From positions 1 to 6,232 of the forward strand of contig JALHQH010000009.1 in assembly GCA_022842065.1 (NCBI GenBank): a stretch of 6,232 bases of DNA. Direction: 5' to 3'. This stretch comes from Caldilineaceae bacterium (lineage in GTDB: Bacteria; Chloroflexota; Anaerolineae; Caldilineales; Caldilineaceae). How positions within the stretch are numbered: position 1 is the first letter of the stretch; each line of letters opens with the position of its first letter. The translations under genes and the position numbers were made by a program. This document shows positions 6,168 to 6,232 of this stretch, piece after piece. The notes under the pieces were generated by a model. It made no database searches and was not told where the DNA came from. It saw nothing but the letters and a program-made list of their open reading frames with translations.

Positions 6168-6232
6168 CAGCAGAGCGTAGATTGTGAAATTGTCCGGACT
6201 TACGGACGCCGCCATTTGTAGCAAACAAACTC

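Overview
The window looks like chromosomal DNA from a filamentous or related member of the Chloroflexota (green non-sulfur bacteria). This is an inference. It rests on the moderate GC content, the style of the CBS-domain and Usp proteins, and a large secreted multidomain protein that ends in a hydrophobic tail, YLPFINR. Tails of the form YLPxxxR are familiar from exported proteins of Chloroflexus, Roseiflexus and Herpetosiphon relatives. No rRNA, tRNA, CRISPR array or intact transposase is visible.

Layout. Bases 1-101 may hold the 3' tail of a gene entering from the left, weakly supported. Bases 102-474 are gene-free and contain a 12-bp tandem duplication and a MITE-like inverted repeat flanked by a 7-bp direct repeat. 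Two plus-strand genes follow, 49 bp apart and probably co-transcribed: a two-CBS-domain protein (475-909) and a universal stress protein (959-1543). Both are predicted cytoplasmic adenine-nucleotide sensors or responders. A 248-bp convergent gap (1544-1791) carries two strong dyads: a nested inverted repeat and a perfect 23-bp hairpin. On the minus strand lies a nicotinate phosphoribosyltransferase, pncB (3378-1792), which feeds nicotinate into NAD synthesis. A 613-bp divergent gap (3379-3991) holds a probable pncB promoter bracketed by a 9-bp direct repeat, and two exact copies of a 38-bp hairpin-bearing repeat. The last gene (3992-6094, plus strand) encodes a 700-residue exported protein: signal peptide, seven beta-propeller-like repeats, a fibronectin type III domain, a CAP/SCP domain, a C-terminal beta-rich module and the YLPFINR tail. 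The final 138 bases contain a good TATAAT-type promoter reading out of the window.

How it fits together. The CBS and Usp proteins plausibly form a small energy- or stress-status module, and pncB makes an NAD precursor. They are neighbours, but nothing in the sequence shows shared regulation, because the genes converge. The secreted protein is functionally separate. The most interesting items are the architecture and tail of that protein, the MITE-like element just upstream of the CBS gene, the repeat-bracketed pncB promoter, and the hairpin repeats in the gaps. No clearly new multi-gene system is evident.
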